From Strongylocentrotus droebachiensis (lineage: Eukaryota > Echinodermata > Echinoidea > Camarodonta > Strongylocentrotidae): a stretch of 64,000 bases of DNA. Positions 44,101 through 59,100 of this stretch are shown one piece after another. Position 1 is the stretch's first letter. Each line of letters opens with the position of its first letter. Made by a program: the position numbers and the translations under genes. Below the pieces are notes generated by a model. That model ran no database searches. It saw only the letters and a list, made by a program, of their open reading frames with translations, and was not told the origin of the DNA. The stretch covers positions 1 to 64,000 of the forward strand of contig JAVYIG010002520.1 of assembly GCA_035222895.1 (NCBI GenBank). Direction: 5' to 3'.

Positions 44101-47100
44101 ACCACCCTGGCTAGAGCCGTCTGAACACACCTCTCCACGAGAACCTACCTGTGTTCTGAGCACCACCCTGGCTAGAGCCGTCTGAACCACATTGGTCCTG
44201 TCCAGACAGTCCATGCAGTTCACCCTGAACACACCTCTCTGCTCTAGGATCACTCCCTCAGCGTCAGCCCTGGATGAGGAAAAACACATTTTATGATAAA
44301 GAACATACTTTCTTGGCATATTACACAAACCAGCGAATTTGACAGAGAATCAACCATTTTACATCTACTTCAAACAACTCTCCTTTCTTCCTTTCAATCT
44401 TGATATTGCAATAATCTATTGAAATCTTTATTCAACTGTAACTGGTTATCAACCATTGTATTTTTAGGTACTCTCGGTTTAAAGACACCTACAGGTACTT
44501 AATTTGAGTTTCTGGAAGACTATCTATTGTCTCATCACACATTATCCTTAAAAAATGTATCTCTCGTCTCATACATTTTTGGAAGATCTGAAGAATTCAT
44601 TTGCTTAATCAACCTCTCCAGTAAATAATTCAATTTTCTCATTGCTTTTAATGGGATGGCTACACAAACATCCAGTAAAATCCAGAAGGGTATTAACTCT
44701 TATACTTTAACACAAAGTTAATGCCCTTCTGGCTCTCAACAAACAATGCATCCGTTATGCAGCCAAGTATTAAACACTACTTTTCACTTCGCACCTGTCT
44801 AACAACTGTCTAAAAATATCTCGTAAAAAATTAGTTTCACTCCCATATTGGTCTAGTGAGTTTCATATCACCAATCCAATTGAATAAAAGAAATCATCTT
44901 TATTGGGGATTTACCACTGCACTCTATGGTTTCAAGAAATATGAAACCTGGGGAGGGTTTTACTAAGACTAAGATAGACTTAAGTTGGACTTGAAATATG
45001 GCAGGCCATTCGTGCTCTTAAAAAGTCTTGAACCAGATGTAAAATTAGAGGAAAACACCCTTAGAAATTATGATCTTTAGATAATATTGTTTCCTTCTAT
45101 AATGAATTATCAAAAAATGTAATTTCTGTAGATTCGTGACCACAATTTGTACGTCCCTTCAGAAACCAATGCCAGAAATGGTTGAAGGAACTAGTTGCAT
45201 TAACAGCCTGCCATAGTTCAAGTCCAACTTTAGTCTTTGGGAAACACTCTCCGGGTATCCACTTACCAGCAGTATCGCATCTCCTTGATGACGTCCCGGA
45301 TGCTCTCCAGAAGAACAGACACTTTATCAAAACGTAGACCTCGACTGCATAATAGAAAAAACGTGAGGCATTATTTACAACAACAAAAATTGGCAGCATT
45401 GGTATGGGAAACAAGATTACATAAAAGCCAACAAAATTGTATAATTTGTTCATTAATTCCCATTTTCAATATTACAACCTGTATATCAGATTACATTTCT
45501 TGTTCCGTTAAGGGGACTTTCTTATCAAATCCATTCTACCGATAACCTGCGTATATGATTGAGAATGACAATAAAAAGTTGAGAAATGTCTCTACATCTC
45601 TAACTTGCATCCACTATGTGATTAAAACGCTTTTCTTATTTCTTCTTTCCCTTATTGATCATTCTTTTCTGATGGAATCAGGAACTATTCAAATTTCACA
45701 CACAGTCGTGAAGTAAATACCACTTAGTTTCTTTTGTGTGGCTCTAATACACTTGTCTGGGAGCATATGATTTTGTGGTTGTAACAAGTCCAAACCAGTT
45801 CAAGCCAGTACTAACCAGTATTCATGGAAGTCAAATGTGATGTAGGTCAGCTTGGGGCTGTCGTACAATAGAACATGCTTCATGAAGGCTGAGCCTACGA
45901 TAGCCTCTCTGCCTGCCTGTTCGATAAGACTGATGATGGCTACATGACGGTATCGCTGCAGGTCCTCCTCAAAGTGAGTCTTGAAAGCTTCCTGGCTCTC
46001 GTCATCATCTACAATCAGAAGGAATTTTTTAAAATATGTTATGTTATTAGATAATTTTAGATCATCATTTTTGTTTTATTACTATAGCCTCGCTGCCTGC
46101 TTGTTCAATCAAACTGATCATGGCTACTTGAGGATATTGCTTCAGGTCCTCTGCCAAGTATCTTTTGAAAGCCTCCCAAGTTTCATCATCATCCACAGTG
46201 AAAGAAATTTTCATCTAGGGTTTAATGCCAGGTTTTTTTAGTAATTACCTGGAAGGGAATCTTCTATCTTCCAAAAATCAATACAAAGTAGAATATACAT
46301 GACCCCTTTAGCTTCACAAACAATATGCCATTGACTTATACAGTCAAGTCAGTCTTCGTGATCGCTTCTAGGATTTTTATGTTTTGTAGAACCTGCTCAA
46401 AAAGGCCACCTGGTTAACTGTCTATAGTGTCAGCTATTTCTGTTTTGCTGGGTTGGCCTTAAAGCCCATCTGCACTACTTTGGCCAGGAGGCATTAGACC
46501 TCCCTGCATGGTCACTTACAGGCGGTTATCTCTTCAAATCAGCTCTCAATCAACATAAGAAAAAGGGGATCATGGGGGACCAACAGGTACCGCTTAGGCA
46601 TTGTTTACTATATAGAGGGCGCAAGTAGTGCAGTCCCGCATTAATAGACAGGTTTGACTGTAGTTAATCTGAATGGGATTACAGTGACCTACCTCTATCA
46701 ATCCTTGGAGGGGGTTTGTACTTGATGCCAGGCTGGCTCCAGAAGACCGGTACTGACCCTCGGACTTGGACAAAGGACACCGAGTGTTCAGCAGTCTGTA
46801 GGATCTGCTCCGTCTCCACATAGTTTGCACACGCCCCACTCTCATCTATCCCTCTTCTCCTGTATCGGGTTCCTTAAAGATGCACACAAAATAAAAAAAC
46901 AATTAAGATTTGACATAATTTGTATAATAGAATGCCATAAAAAATTAGGGTAATGAACAAGATTCAGGAGAGTTGGACATACCCGGTAATATGTTTATCT
47001 ACAGGAAATAGTCAAACCCTGTTCATTTCCATTATCACTTCTAAATAAAAAAACATAAAGGATCTGCTTCATTAATGGGATTCATAAAATTGTTCTTCTT

Positions 47101-50100
47101 TACCCGTTTCACATTACTACGCATATGCATGATGAGTGGGAAGAATCGATGCATAACTTTTACATTTCTAACATTTCATTTCAAGTAGCTACAAGTAGTG
47201 CAGTGGGGCTTTAATTTGACTTACCTGCCCTGAACTTGCTTCTCCTTGAGATGAGCATGAGGTTGAATTTGATATCAGAGTCATCGCTGTCTGCACCGCT
47301 GCCTCCGCTTTGGGCTCCTTCCTCTGGAGCGAAAGTCATGCGACACTCACGGATCTGAACACATCCCTGGACAATGGGAATGATCCATGGCCTTGCTAGC
47401 TCTTTGTTCTGTGTGGAAAAATAGATGTGAAATACAGTCACTGGGCATAGAATTTAACATACATTTACAAGTAACTTTCCAAGGCCACTTTCATTTTCTT
47501 TATGGAATTGAATTGTTTCATATAAGGGTTGTATAAAAAAATATTTGCAAAAGTTTATATTTAGGGTGCATGTATGATTACAAATTTTCTTTAAGGTAAA
47601 AATAGAAATTTCTAAATTATTTTAGTACAGAGCAAATAAGAGGGGGTCCCCAAAATACGTTATGGTGTTGCCAATTTGTGTTTGATTGATTAAATTCATA
47701 ACTTTCTTAATTCAAATCAGATTTTACTCAAACTTTCACTGACCTGTTCCTCTCAATTTTCTTCTTCTATTAAAACCAACTTAATATCAGGTTGGAATTC
47801 CCCTTTAAATTCAGCGTAATGTATGAATTATTCCCATCAAATGCTTTTAAATAAACAAATACGCACAGGAAAAGTTTGTTCTGGTAAATTACTTCCTTGC
47901 CTCTTATGTTTTATGTTTTTTAAATAAAATGTTATTTCTTATGTCATTTTGTTGGTCCATGAAAATGCTCTTAAATTATGTAGACAATATAGTTTACTCT
48001 GATACAGGGCATGAACTACAAGTACAGATACACTTCCTCGTCTATAATATTTTTCCATTATTTTTTTTTCTCACTTGGGTTAAATCAATTTTCTGTAATC
48101 TTGCTGAAACTAATGACACCTCCTAACTCATGAGGATTTAGATAATTCTAAAAGGAAAGATGAATGTACTTTACATGTAATGAGTACAAGGTATATTGTG
48201 CTAGACAATTCTTTTAATGACGACCTATACAACGGTATACAATTTCACTATTGGTGTCTCCATCTCCATACCCAATCACATGTAATAATGGTTTATAAAA
48301 AATTGTTAAACATTTAACTCTGCATATAAAGTCTAATCTGTTGGGACCACAAACAAATAATTTGACTTTGTCTTTGACTTAGAAAGTGTAAATAACCTAT
48401 TATTTGCATAGTTTGGTCCAAAAACTGATTTGGCTTTAATAGGGAGAATTTAGATTTTCATTGTGCAACTAATTGTATTTTATATTTTCTTAATCTAAAG
48501 TTTAATGTTTGTATAGTCAAAGAGAGTCAGAGAGGGGGAGAGAGTTCTAGGAAGACCAAATAATAATTTATAAAATAAATAATGTGGAGTGGTGTAGTAC
48601 AGTGTAATATATGTAACATAGTGTAGTGTTTAATAGATTTACATACATGTAAATCTAAAACTACACTATAATGTATGGTATGTAGAATAAGAATATGAAC
48701 ATTGTCAGCACCCAGCAATCTTGAGAGTTTTCATCTTCAAGGAACCCGAGTTTCATCATCACCTGACAGAAGAATGTCATCTATTTAAAGGCTTTGATTA
48801 ATTAATTTCCTCAGGATCAACGACATCCTGTTACCACCATATTGAATCGTCACTCTCATGCTTTGAATCGTCACTCTCATGCTTCCTTGTGTCCTTATAT
48901 TCTCCAAGCATTAAAGTGACTCGGTAACATTGTTGAAGGTTGATGAAAAAATTGTGTAGTTTTATATGAAATGTTACTTAATATATTCTTTCTACTGTAT
49001 TATCTCTCTAAAATGCAAAATATCCTGAAATAATTCTCAAACCACAAAGATATTTATTGTTTTCTTTTTAGGTATCACTGTGCAAAACCATCTAACAGTA
49101 AATTCTCCAAACCATTTTTGAATTTTCCCAACAGTTTTTCCATGAAAATAAGACATAAGACAGGCTTTTAAAAACTTACAACAGTTAAATGTCTAGAATG
49201 GTATATAGAGCCAATTCTTTGCTTTGTGACTATTTACATTCACCTAGAATGTAATAAAACAGTAGTATTATAGTTGGGACAATTAAAGCATTGATCATAT
49301 CAGTTTTTCCCAATTTTGTTTTCGCTCAAACTTTCAGATCATCTTTAATTGTACACCTAGCACTTTTTTCTTTCATCTGAACAATGTAACCAAGTCTCTT
49401 TAAGAGGTTATGTACATGGTGGTTGTGCTTTGGAAAAGTGAGACTTTGAAACTTCAGTGTCTGGCAATTACTAGACAACATTTTCCCCCAACACTTGAAA
49501 ATGCAATTATGATGCTTTTATATAGGCTTATGGTTTAAGAGGGATCCAATCTAAAACTCATTAAATTTGTAATCATGTTATTTGATTGCCAATATAAACA
49601 AGTTCCAGTGAAATTAAAAAATGTATCTAAAGCAAAAAATAGTGTCTGTAAACATGAGTAACGCTCAGGGGCCTGTTTACATGCAGCTACTTTGTTTTAA
49701 CTCCCACATGACTTTTGATTTACATACTTGTAAACTACCGGTAATTATTCTTATTAATTTTTTTAAGCCTCAGATTTTTTTTTTTTTTTTTTTTTTTGGG
49801 GGGGGGGGGGGGCGAGTGGAGGGGGTTTAAAACATCATGTCTGAACATGGGCATAAAAGATCCAAACACCTGTTATTCTGTAAAGAGATAATCACCTGAG
49901 TATCTAAGATATCCTGAAGCATGTGCTGGTTCCAGAAGAACCTATCATCATAACCTGCTCCTTTATGGGTGTGATGCCTCTGGATCGAGTTGGTCAGATC
50001 ACCGGTAGGACTGTAGTAAAACCAGTCTGTTGGCAAAGAAAAAAATATATCAAATGAATAGACCGGTTTACTGACATATTCAAATTGTATGCATACTTTT

Positions 50101-53100
50101 TAAAGGTAAAGACCAGTAATGGTCATGCGATTGCATTGTGAAAGAAACGTTGTGGAATCGATCAGAAAAGGTCGATCATCTAGCATCTAGCATCTGCAAG
50201 GTTCTGGAATCATCAAAATGATAAGAAATTTGGCTCATTCTTCGTAAAGTTACAAGCACTATACACAGAAAGATGTATATGGGACTACCCTATCTCTCTC
50301 ACCAGACCATGAGAGAAATAAATTTACCAAATATATGAATTAGTAGGCGGTTTCCCGGCAATTTTTTTATCATCATGTATTAGTCAAAACATATTCTTTC
50401 ACATGATTGGTAATGAGAGCTTCCATTTCATTTTTTGAAATTGGGGCGTTGCCAATACTGGTCTTTACCTTTAAACTAAGGTTGTTCTTGACAACCTGAA
50501 AGCTTGTTGACATAGCAACAAGTAATGTATGCAGACTGGATAATAAGTATTGTAGTTCATTCATTAATAACAGGTTTAAAGGAATAACTCGACACTAGGT
50601 CCTCAGGAAAGAAACATCCATGAATCTGAATATGTTAGTAAATTGGTTAATATATTATCCTTATAGTTCAAAATAACACAATCTTATCGTGATACAAAGT
50701 GTTGATGTAAGATGATGAGGTAAGAAATAGATTTCCATAATTTTCTCATTTAAAAAAATAAGAATTGATGGAACATTTCAAAGACAATGGCTATAACATT
50801 TCATAAAAATTCAACAACAGCGATAGTGATCATTTTGATTCAGCATGGATTGATGTGGTAAACTGCAGTATATATATATATATATATACCAGTATGTACT
50901 GTACACATAGACATGTAGAATGTATGTATAATATTCCTCCAATGTTTCAATATAATCATAAAAAAAATCATCAGATAATTATTTGCATCAGTTTTGTATC
51001 ACCTTTTAATGATGGGAATACAAATCCTTGAAAGGAATGCCGGGTTATTTTGAAGTGATGTACTCAACATGTATCTATTTTTTAAATAAATATAATCTTA
51101 CATACCGGTATGGTTATATCGAAGTGAGGTACTTGACATTATCTATTTTTTATAAATATTGTCTTACATATGAAATGAACGGTTATATTGAAGTGATACA
51201 TACTAAGCGTGTATATCTATCTTTTTTTTAAATACATGTACATATATCCTCATACTAATTGGAATAAAAGCTTCAGAAGCATATTGAAAGTGAGATAATA
51301 TCTTTATATTCAAATCCTCTAACACGTTTTATTTGTCCAAATCCTTTGAACTTGGTTGTCCCACTTGTGAGAATACAAGTGAAACATGAAATTAAATGTG
51401 CCATATTTAGTACATGCTCCTTGACAAGATCTACCGGTATCACTTGTGTATCATCTTACCTTTATGTATTTTCTCAAGGAATGGATTGGGATAAAAGCTC
51501 CAAAAAGAAAGTGAAAGTGATGCACCCTCTACATGTACTTTTTAACCCTCTTATACATACATATGGTAGTATACATAAATGAAAAACCACTTTAAAGAAA
51601 AAATTAAATCACAAGTTTGATCGATTACTAATTCTCCTTTGTCAATGGATAGATAATTATCATTTTTTCAGTGTTATTAGACAAATATGTTTGTTTGTGT
51701 TTAAAATGATACCCTATCCGTTATCATTTTGCACCCATGGAATGAGCAGTACATCAGAATAAAGGGCAGAGTCAAAAGTGAAAAGTTTCAAATTGCACTG
51801 TAGTCCAAAATCTGGCCTATTTATTACCACACCAACGCTACCTCCCCCTACTTACTTGCTACCAGCCGATGATAGCGTGATCATTAAATTAGGAAGCACG
51901 GCTGGGCTGGTGAGCATAATTATTAGTTTGTTGATAACGCCATCTTCGACGCTTGTATCAAGTGTGTAGGGAGTTATAAAGGGACGGGCAGATTCTGCAC
52001 TAAATGCACTGGAGAGCACTGATATTGTTTAAATGCAGTGCACTGCACAGCAGCCCTGTACTCTTCAAAGAAATAAGAATGCACAACCGAACAAGAACAG
52101 TGCATTTTGCAACTTTACCCTTTTGACCTCACTCCATATTTTGTTGTAATGCACATTCCACGATAGAAACATTGTAACAAATGGGGTCTAATTTTAAAGA
52201 GGAATAAACACTTTCTAATGACACTAAACAAAGCAATAATTATCACATGGGAAGGGAGATGTAAATGATCCAACTTGAGTTTCCAAACTTTTTTGAGGGG
52301 TTTACATAATTTATGTACATGTATCCCTATTCTTTGAATCCGACCTGCAACATGAGAGAATTGTAAATCACCTAATGAAGTGTGTCATTCAATACATGAT
52401 TTATAAAAAGGAAAGAAGACATACCAGATGCCTTGGCAAATTGTCAAAAGTGAACTTGCCTTTCTTTTTTTCCCACTCAAGGTTACGTTGTGGGAAAGTC
52501 CCAGCAACGCCCCTTAAGAACTTTCTGTGAAACTATTCCTCTTGATCACAAAAACATCTAAGACATTTTCTATGACAAAGTGGCAAGTTACTCACGCTTA
52601 ATTGAGATTAAATAAAAATTCAATTGGAAAAAAAAACCTACATGTAGTATAAGAATCACAAAAATGGAAGGTTTACATCATGAGGATAAAGCAACTTTTT
52701 TTTAGGATTAAATAATTTCAACTTCCTGTAGAATACACTGTATGATTTCTGGTCAGAGAAGAGTAATCTTGACTAAGCTCTAACGGTAGATAAAATTTCA
52801 GCATAATTCTCACGGTTAATCCACTTTGAAAATAATCTAATGCTCATCTAATACTCAAATCATATTTAATGTCACAAATCCATTAAATCTTCTACAGATT
52901 TTCATAGGTAAATTTCATATTGAAATGCAGCAAATATCATAAATAAACTTTCAATCGTATGTTTTTCCAGGTCTTCATATTGTGATCTCAACAATGAAAT
53001 CATGAGATAGTTTAATTTAAAGTAGATTTGTTAAAAATCCAAACATCTGTGGTTAAATAGCATTTCTTGCCCAAACTGAACAGAAATGCAAAACAATTCA

Positions 53101-56100
53101 TAGCATATTTATATAAATGTTATGCTAATTGGTTGTTGAAATAGGTCCTACTCCCAACTCACATTTAACTATGACATTCTGGTAGAGGCTAGAGAACAGC
53201 AAATGAATTTGAAAAATCCAATCTATGTAAATGGCAAATACATGCACAGTTGATTAAAATGTTATGAATTATTGATGTTGCCGAATGATTATTTCTGTTG
53301 CCCTTTCAACATCGAGGGCAATAAAAAAAGGGAACAAAAATGGGCACAGCGCAGCCTTTTTACATCAGCTGTCAAAACCAGCCATGACTTTCTCTGTAGA
53401 TACCTCATTTCTGCTCAAGGGACTTTGATGAGATGTGGAGCAATATCAAGGATGGGATGAGGTCTTCCAACTTGATTAAACTCAGGCGGTTCCTTCACCA
53501 AACCCACATTCAGACTACCAACATTTGCCGTATGGCTATACAAGAATAGTATAGTTAAGCAGTCAAACCTACTTTAACGACCACCTGTATAGAAAGACCA
53601 CCTGTCTACAAAGCACACATTTTTTGTTTCCCTTGAAAAGGGTTTCTCATTGAAACATGTAGTAAAGGAACCTGTACATAAAGACCACCTGCCTATACAG
53701 ACCACTTTTCTTGTCTCCATTGGGTGGTCTTTATAGAAGGTTTTCAATGTATACATGTATATACAAACAGTATAATAAATAATTACATTTTTCTAGTCTG
53801 AACATCGCATAAAAACATGAAACAAAACGTCATATACTGTAAGGAATGCATGTTTGAGCATCGTTTCAAATGAAAACTTAATAAAGAATCAGGGTCACCC
53901 TCTAGTCTTATAACCATGGAGCTATTGTAATAGCTCCATGTCAAAATATGTATTGCACAAATGTTGTATAGTTGGACAGGGTTTCTTGTGAGCACACACT
54001 GATTTGCCAGCTGTTATGTCAACTAACCTTGTCAAAACTAGTTTCTTTGTATGACATTTCTTTGTACATTTCTTTATATGACGTTTCTTTATACATAATA
54101 ATAATAATAATAATAAGGTTTTTTATATAGCGCCGGTATCCGTCAGGTTCTGACGCTCATGGCGCTTTACACATATTACCCTGGTCGTAGCCGAGCTGCC
54201 AAAGTAACTAGCGCTCAAGCATATCAGGTACCCATTTACATTTAAATTTAAATTTCCTATAGTGTGAACGGGTTACAAAAAAACATGCCTCCTTGCACAA
54301 TAAAGATGGGAGGTGTTTACACAGAATCGAGGCTATTTACCCTGTGGATTACTGCCCTTCCATCTTTCTCGAGCGCAATCCAAATGGGAAAATGCTCCTC
54401 ATTATTTCGAGGACTTGCACTGCGCGTCTCGTACAGTCGAGTGTCGCTAGTGCGTGTGACGTAGAAACATGCTTCATTAAAGTTGGAAGCTAGAACTGAG
54501 CTAGAAAACAGCCTGCTTCATGTACATGAGGGACACACCCACTCATTAAGTTGGAAACATTAACTACAAATCCAGAACATGGAAGGTGTAGTGAGAAGGA
54601 AGATGGGGGTTTAGGGGTTCAAACTCCCCCCTCTTGAGTTAATTTTTTATTTGTTTTTTTTTGTACTTGAATGATCTAAAGACTAATAGCACTGTCTTTA
54701 AGCCCTAATTTTCTCATTTTAAACTATGGAGAAAAAAATAAATCCCCCCTCCCTCCCCCCAAAATGTATGACCCACTTTCTCATTTATAGAGACTGTGGA
54801 AAAAAGGAATACCGGTAGATATCTCACCCCCCCCCCCCCCCACCCTCCTCCCCACCAATGACCTAGTTTTGTTAAGTTAGCTAGTAAAATGCATGATTCT
54901 GTAAATCTGAGAGGCTTTTGGGCTATAAACAAGTACAGGGATGTGTCTGTGGTTGATTTTTTTTTTCTTCAATAACATCACCTGCAGAGAACAAGAAAAG
55001 CATGAACTTCGAGTTAAAAGGTTATGACCATGAGTTCATGTCCTTCTGGCTCCATACAGATGCTATTGATCTGTCTATCAACAAACGCTTTCACAGTAAT
55101 GCACACATTTGCGTATATACAGTCATATACACAGGGTGATAAAGTCTAGCCGGTCTGTCTGTTTTGCCATTATTGACTGACGATGATTCATCATGTGTAA
55201 TAATGTCATTCATAAGGTGTCCAATTTAATGTATGTATAGTGATCAATAAACATTTACCCTGCACATTTGTACATGTAGATTCTTTCACAAGCCTTGAAA
55301 TGGACCATTTAAGAAATACCGTACATCATACATGGATGAGATATTTCATTATTATTATTACGATAACTGTAGTTTACAGGTTATTTACTTTCTTTGTTGT
55401 TTTGGCCTTATTGATTTCATAGCATTGGTGGAAGGTCGTTATCACCCTGGCATAATGCGTATACTAGTACGGTAAACAATTTATTAAAAAGACAAGGATA
55501 TCTCTCTTTATCAAATACTAAAAGAGAGAATGGAATGTAACTACATACGTGTATCTAATTAGAGTAGATGGTATCAAATATGTTCATATCAGGGGTGATA
55601 GTAAGCACTAAAAAATAAATAGGTTTTTTGCTTTCCCCCTCAACCACGCCCCCCTTGAGTAAAAAAAAAAGAAGAGGATTCGCGGGGGAAAAAATGGCAT
55701 CTAACAACATTCCCCCCTTTCGAGTAAGAAAATCTGGAAAAAATAGGGCAAAATAGGGAAGAATAGAGAAAATAAGGGGGGAATCAGGAAAATCAGGATA
55801 AAATAGGGAAGAAAAAAATATCTGGTAAAAAAAAAAAAAAAAATCTGGATTTTTTTTTTTTTTTTTTAATTCGGGAAGGAAAAAAAAAATCGGGAAAAAT
55901 CAAAAAAATCGGGAAACCGATTTAAATCGGGTTTTTATCAGGCCTGCTTAATATGTTTTGAAGTCTTGGGCATTTTGATGCTAACATCTAGCATTTACAT
56001 GTGTAGCAGAACATTGCAACACACTTTTTACATGTCCGCCCTTCTGCAAGCCTCAAAACGATATATTCTGTCCTTTTTATCTGAGTCAGTGAGAAAAGGG

Positions 56101-59100
56101 TGAAAAAATGGAATTGAGCTGAACTGAACTGAACAAGGAATAGATGTAAAAAAGCAACACCCATGCTATCGACCTTTAAGCAAGCATCAAAGCCTTGTAC
56201 AAGTCATTACTCTGAGGATGTGCTCTCCTCATTAAATCTACATGATGACTCACTGAACTGTACTGTGTATACGGAGTCTTACTGACACCTGTAAAATATT
56301 ATCTCTTACCCTAAAAAGAGAATTTATAGCTCAGAGAAGAGGTGGGGGGGATTACATTTAGAGACTATTCTTCAACTACAGTCTACATGTACATGCTATT
56401 TAAAGGAGAAAACTGTTCCTTCTCCAAAAAAAAAAGTTTCCGAGTTCGAATCTTTGCCCTCGCTCTAATGTTATGACATGTACATCCATCATCATCATCA
56501 TCATTAACACCACAACCACCACCACCACCACCACCACCATTATCAACATCACCATAATCCCCACCACAATCACCATCATCAGAAAATGTGCATGTAGCAA
56601 TATATGGCACTTATACACCTACTGTATACACCATCCCTATATGTGCTAGTACCAGCAAAGTGCAAACACTTCCAAGGCATTTTAAACAGTGTTTATTTTA
56701 CAATTATGATAGAGATATTTTTTTTAAAGCTCTGGTGAGGTCTACAAAACTAGATCTTTCTAAATTCGAACAGCAAAAATCAAGAATAAACCCTGTGAAA
56801 CTAAATTCTGAACACAGTGATGAAAATGTTTCAACTTCTCAAATTAGATCTGTCTCTTCAAACTGACCTACATGTATGTGTACTTGCACTTTAAAATTCA
56901 GCTTACCGGACTCTGTAAACATGCGATTCAGCTCCTCCAGAATACGCCTCTCAAGTTTCTCCCGCTCCTTTACCTCTTTCTGAAAACAGGAATACAAAAT
57001 GAAACAGATCACGGATCTGAGAAAGGATAGGGTGTGGGGAAACTCATAAAGGTTCAAACACATATGCCACAGTAGGCCTACGCTGTCCATCTCTGTGATT
57101 TTTGTTGTTGTACCGGTACTTAATACGAGTATACAATTAACAACTGAATTGTTCATATGTCTTGTAAATTTGATGTTTTTTGTAACTCGAGACTTGGACT
57201 AGGACAGCTAGAGACAAGAAGAGAATGGACATTTCATGAGGAGGGCTTTGTCCAACGTCTGGATGAACTATAGCCTGATAGATAGATAGATAGTAACTCG
57301 AGAAGGAAAGGTGGACTAGTTGAATTAGGGCCTTTGTTGAATACTTCTAGATGTAAGCTTTTAATATGTCACATTCTCAAGACACATAAATCTGGACAAA
57401 ATAATTTTTCACATACTTAAAAATTACAAAACTTGGTTAGGGTGTGAATAATTTAGTTTGGAACTGTACATATCCATGTACAAACATCCTGTGATGAACT
57501 TAATTTCATTTGAAGCTTATTCATTTCATCTCTTCTTTTTGTGTCACAGATCTCTTCAGTGTTAGTGTTACAGAAAAAAATCTTAATCCTGGGCTAAAGC
57601 TGAAGATCAAAAGTTTTTTATTTCAATATCTTCCTCTCTTATCATTACATGTACCTGTGTACATATGGGAGGAAATGACCTAAATTACACCGTAACAAAT
57701 TTCTTTAATACCCTGTTCGCCCCAAGTTGCATGGCAAATCGACTAAATGAAGAAAGCGGGAGTGCGGCGCTGCAATTGGCAAAGTAATCAAACAAGATTG
57801 GAGAAAAAGCGGAGAAGTGATCCGCATGAATATTGCATTCTTGCGTATGATGGGGGTTGATGGAAATTACATTTACGTTAATAATGCAAAAGCCACTGGG
57901 GATAATTGAATTGGTGCATGTATAATTTGTGTTGGGTAGATTACATTCGTGTAAGGATGCACAGATCTTACATTCGTTACAAAAAGCACAGAATTCCGAT
58001 ATGGTCTCTTTGGTGATGCTCAGTGCTGACATGATTTACAAAGGTATCTGGGGGCATTTCACAAAACTTGTCATCAGTGACAAATGACAGTTTTTGTTAT
58101 AAGCTATTGAAATCCTTGCTTCTGATTGGTTATCAGCAGATTTGTCACTGATTTTTTTTTTCATTTGTCATTGGAAAAAGGCTTTGTGAAACAGGCCCCT
58201 GTATTTCAAAAATACATCGCATCCTGTAAATCAAATCGGTTAATTAACTGCATCTAACTCAATTATTTTCTTCATGCACTGAAGTAATAAATCATACCTG
58301 TACTCAATGATGACAGCCCTCCAATTAACATGTTTTTCAGGCAAAACAATATATCATGTCAAACTGAATTATTCATACCTCTTGTAAACGTGATTTTTGG
58401 GGTGTTTTTTCGTAACTCAAGAATGAAAGGTCGACTGAATGTACAGCTGAATTAGGGCCTTTTGTTGAATACTTTAAGATGTAAGCTTTAATAAGTCACA
58501 CTCTCAAGACATATTACCGGTAATTGGGGTAAATTAATTTTTCACATACTGAAATAGTTGGTTAAGGGTATAAATAATTTAGTCGTTAACTGTACGTGTA
58601 TGTGCATTTTGATGTTGGTGCATGCCAGTATAATTAAGATTTAAGCAAGTTTTTCTTTGCATCATTAGGTATACATTTTTCTAGTCCAAACAAACAAAAT
58701 TTATAAGAGAATTCTTATCATCTATCGCTTTGCCAAACAATCACACCCGATATTACAACTTTCATTCACTTTAATTGACAAGATAGTATTGCTAGATAAT
58801 GAAGATCTAGATTTACATAATTTATGATGAAAATTTAAACTATTCTGGTTACTGCAATATTAAGTTAGAGCCAGTTCATTCTCTTGCAAGTTGGTAAAAT
58901 TTTCTTTCTTTCTTTCTTTTATTTTACAAATGCACTCCAATTATTCATTCCTGGTGGTTTCCTAGCATTACGAATTTGAAATAAGTACTGGTATGCTACT
59001 ATCTTTCAAATAAAAAATATTTTAAAAAGACCAACAAAAAAAATACAAATATTAAATCACTGAAATTACCTTTTTGACCTGTGCCACTGACTTGATGCTA

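Larger units (their letters stand above)
50475..56906. other. INPP5F: large INPP5F intron (remaining part of 50027-56906)
   Basis: No exon recognised. Contents include a TA microsatellite (50868-50888), a family M MITE (53560-53752), a SINE-like end (54095-54245), C/G and A/T homopolymer stretches (54740-54850, 55640-55930), and a (CCA)n/(CAT)n tract at about 56487-56541. Confidence 0.55.

Noticed and set aside
44050-44328. Read-through of the catalytic exon into the 61-bp array
   Set aside because: The open frame continues past the donor only by chance; the residues after RTQ do not match any Sac protein, and the next conserved exon is in phase with splicing at 44149.
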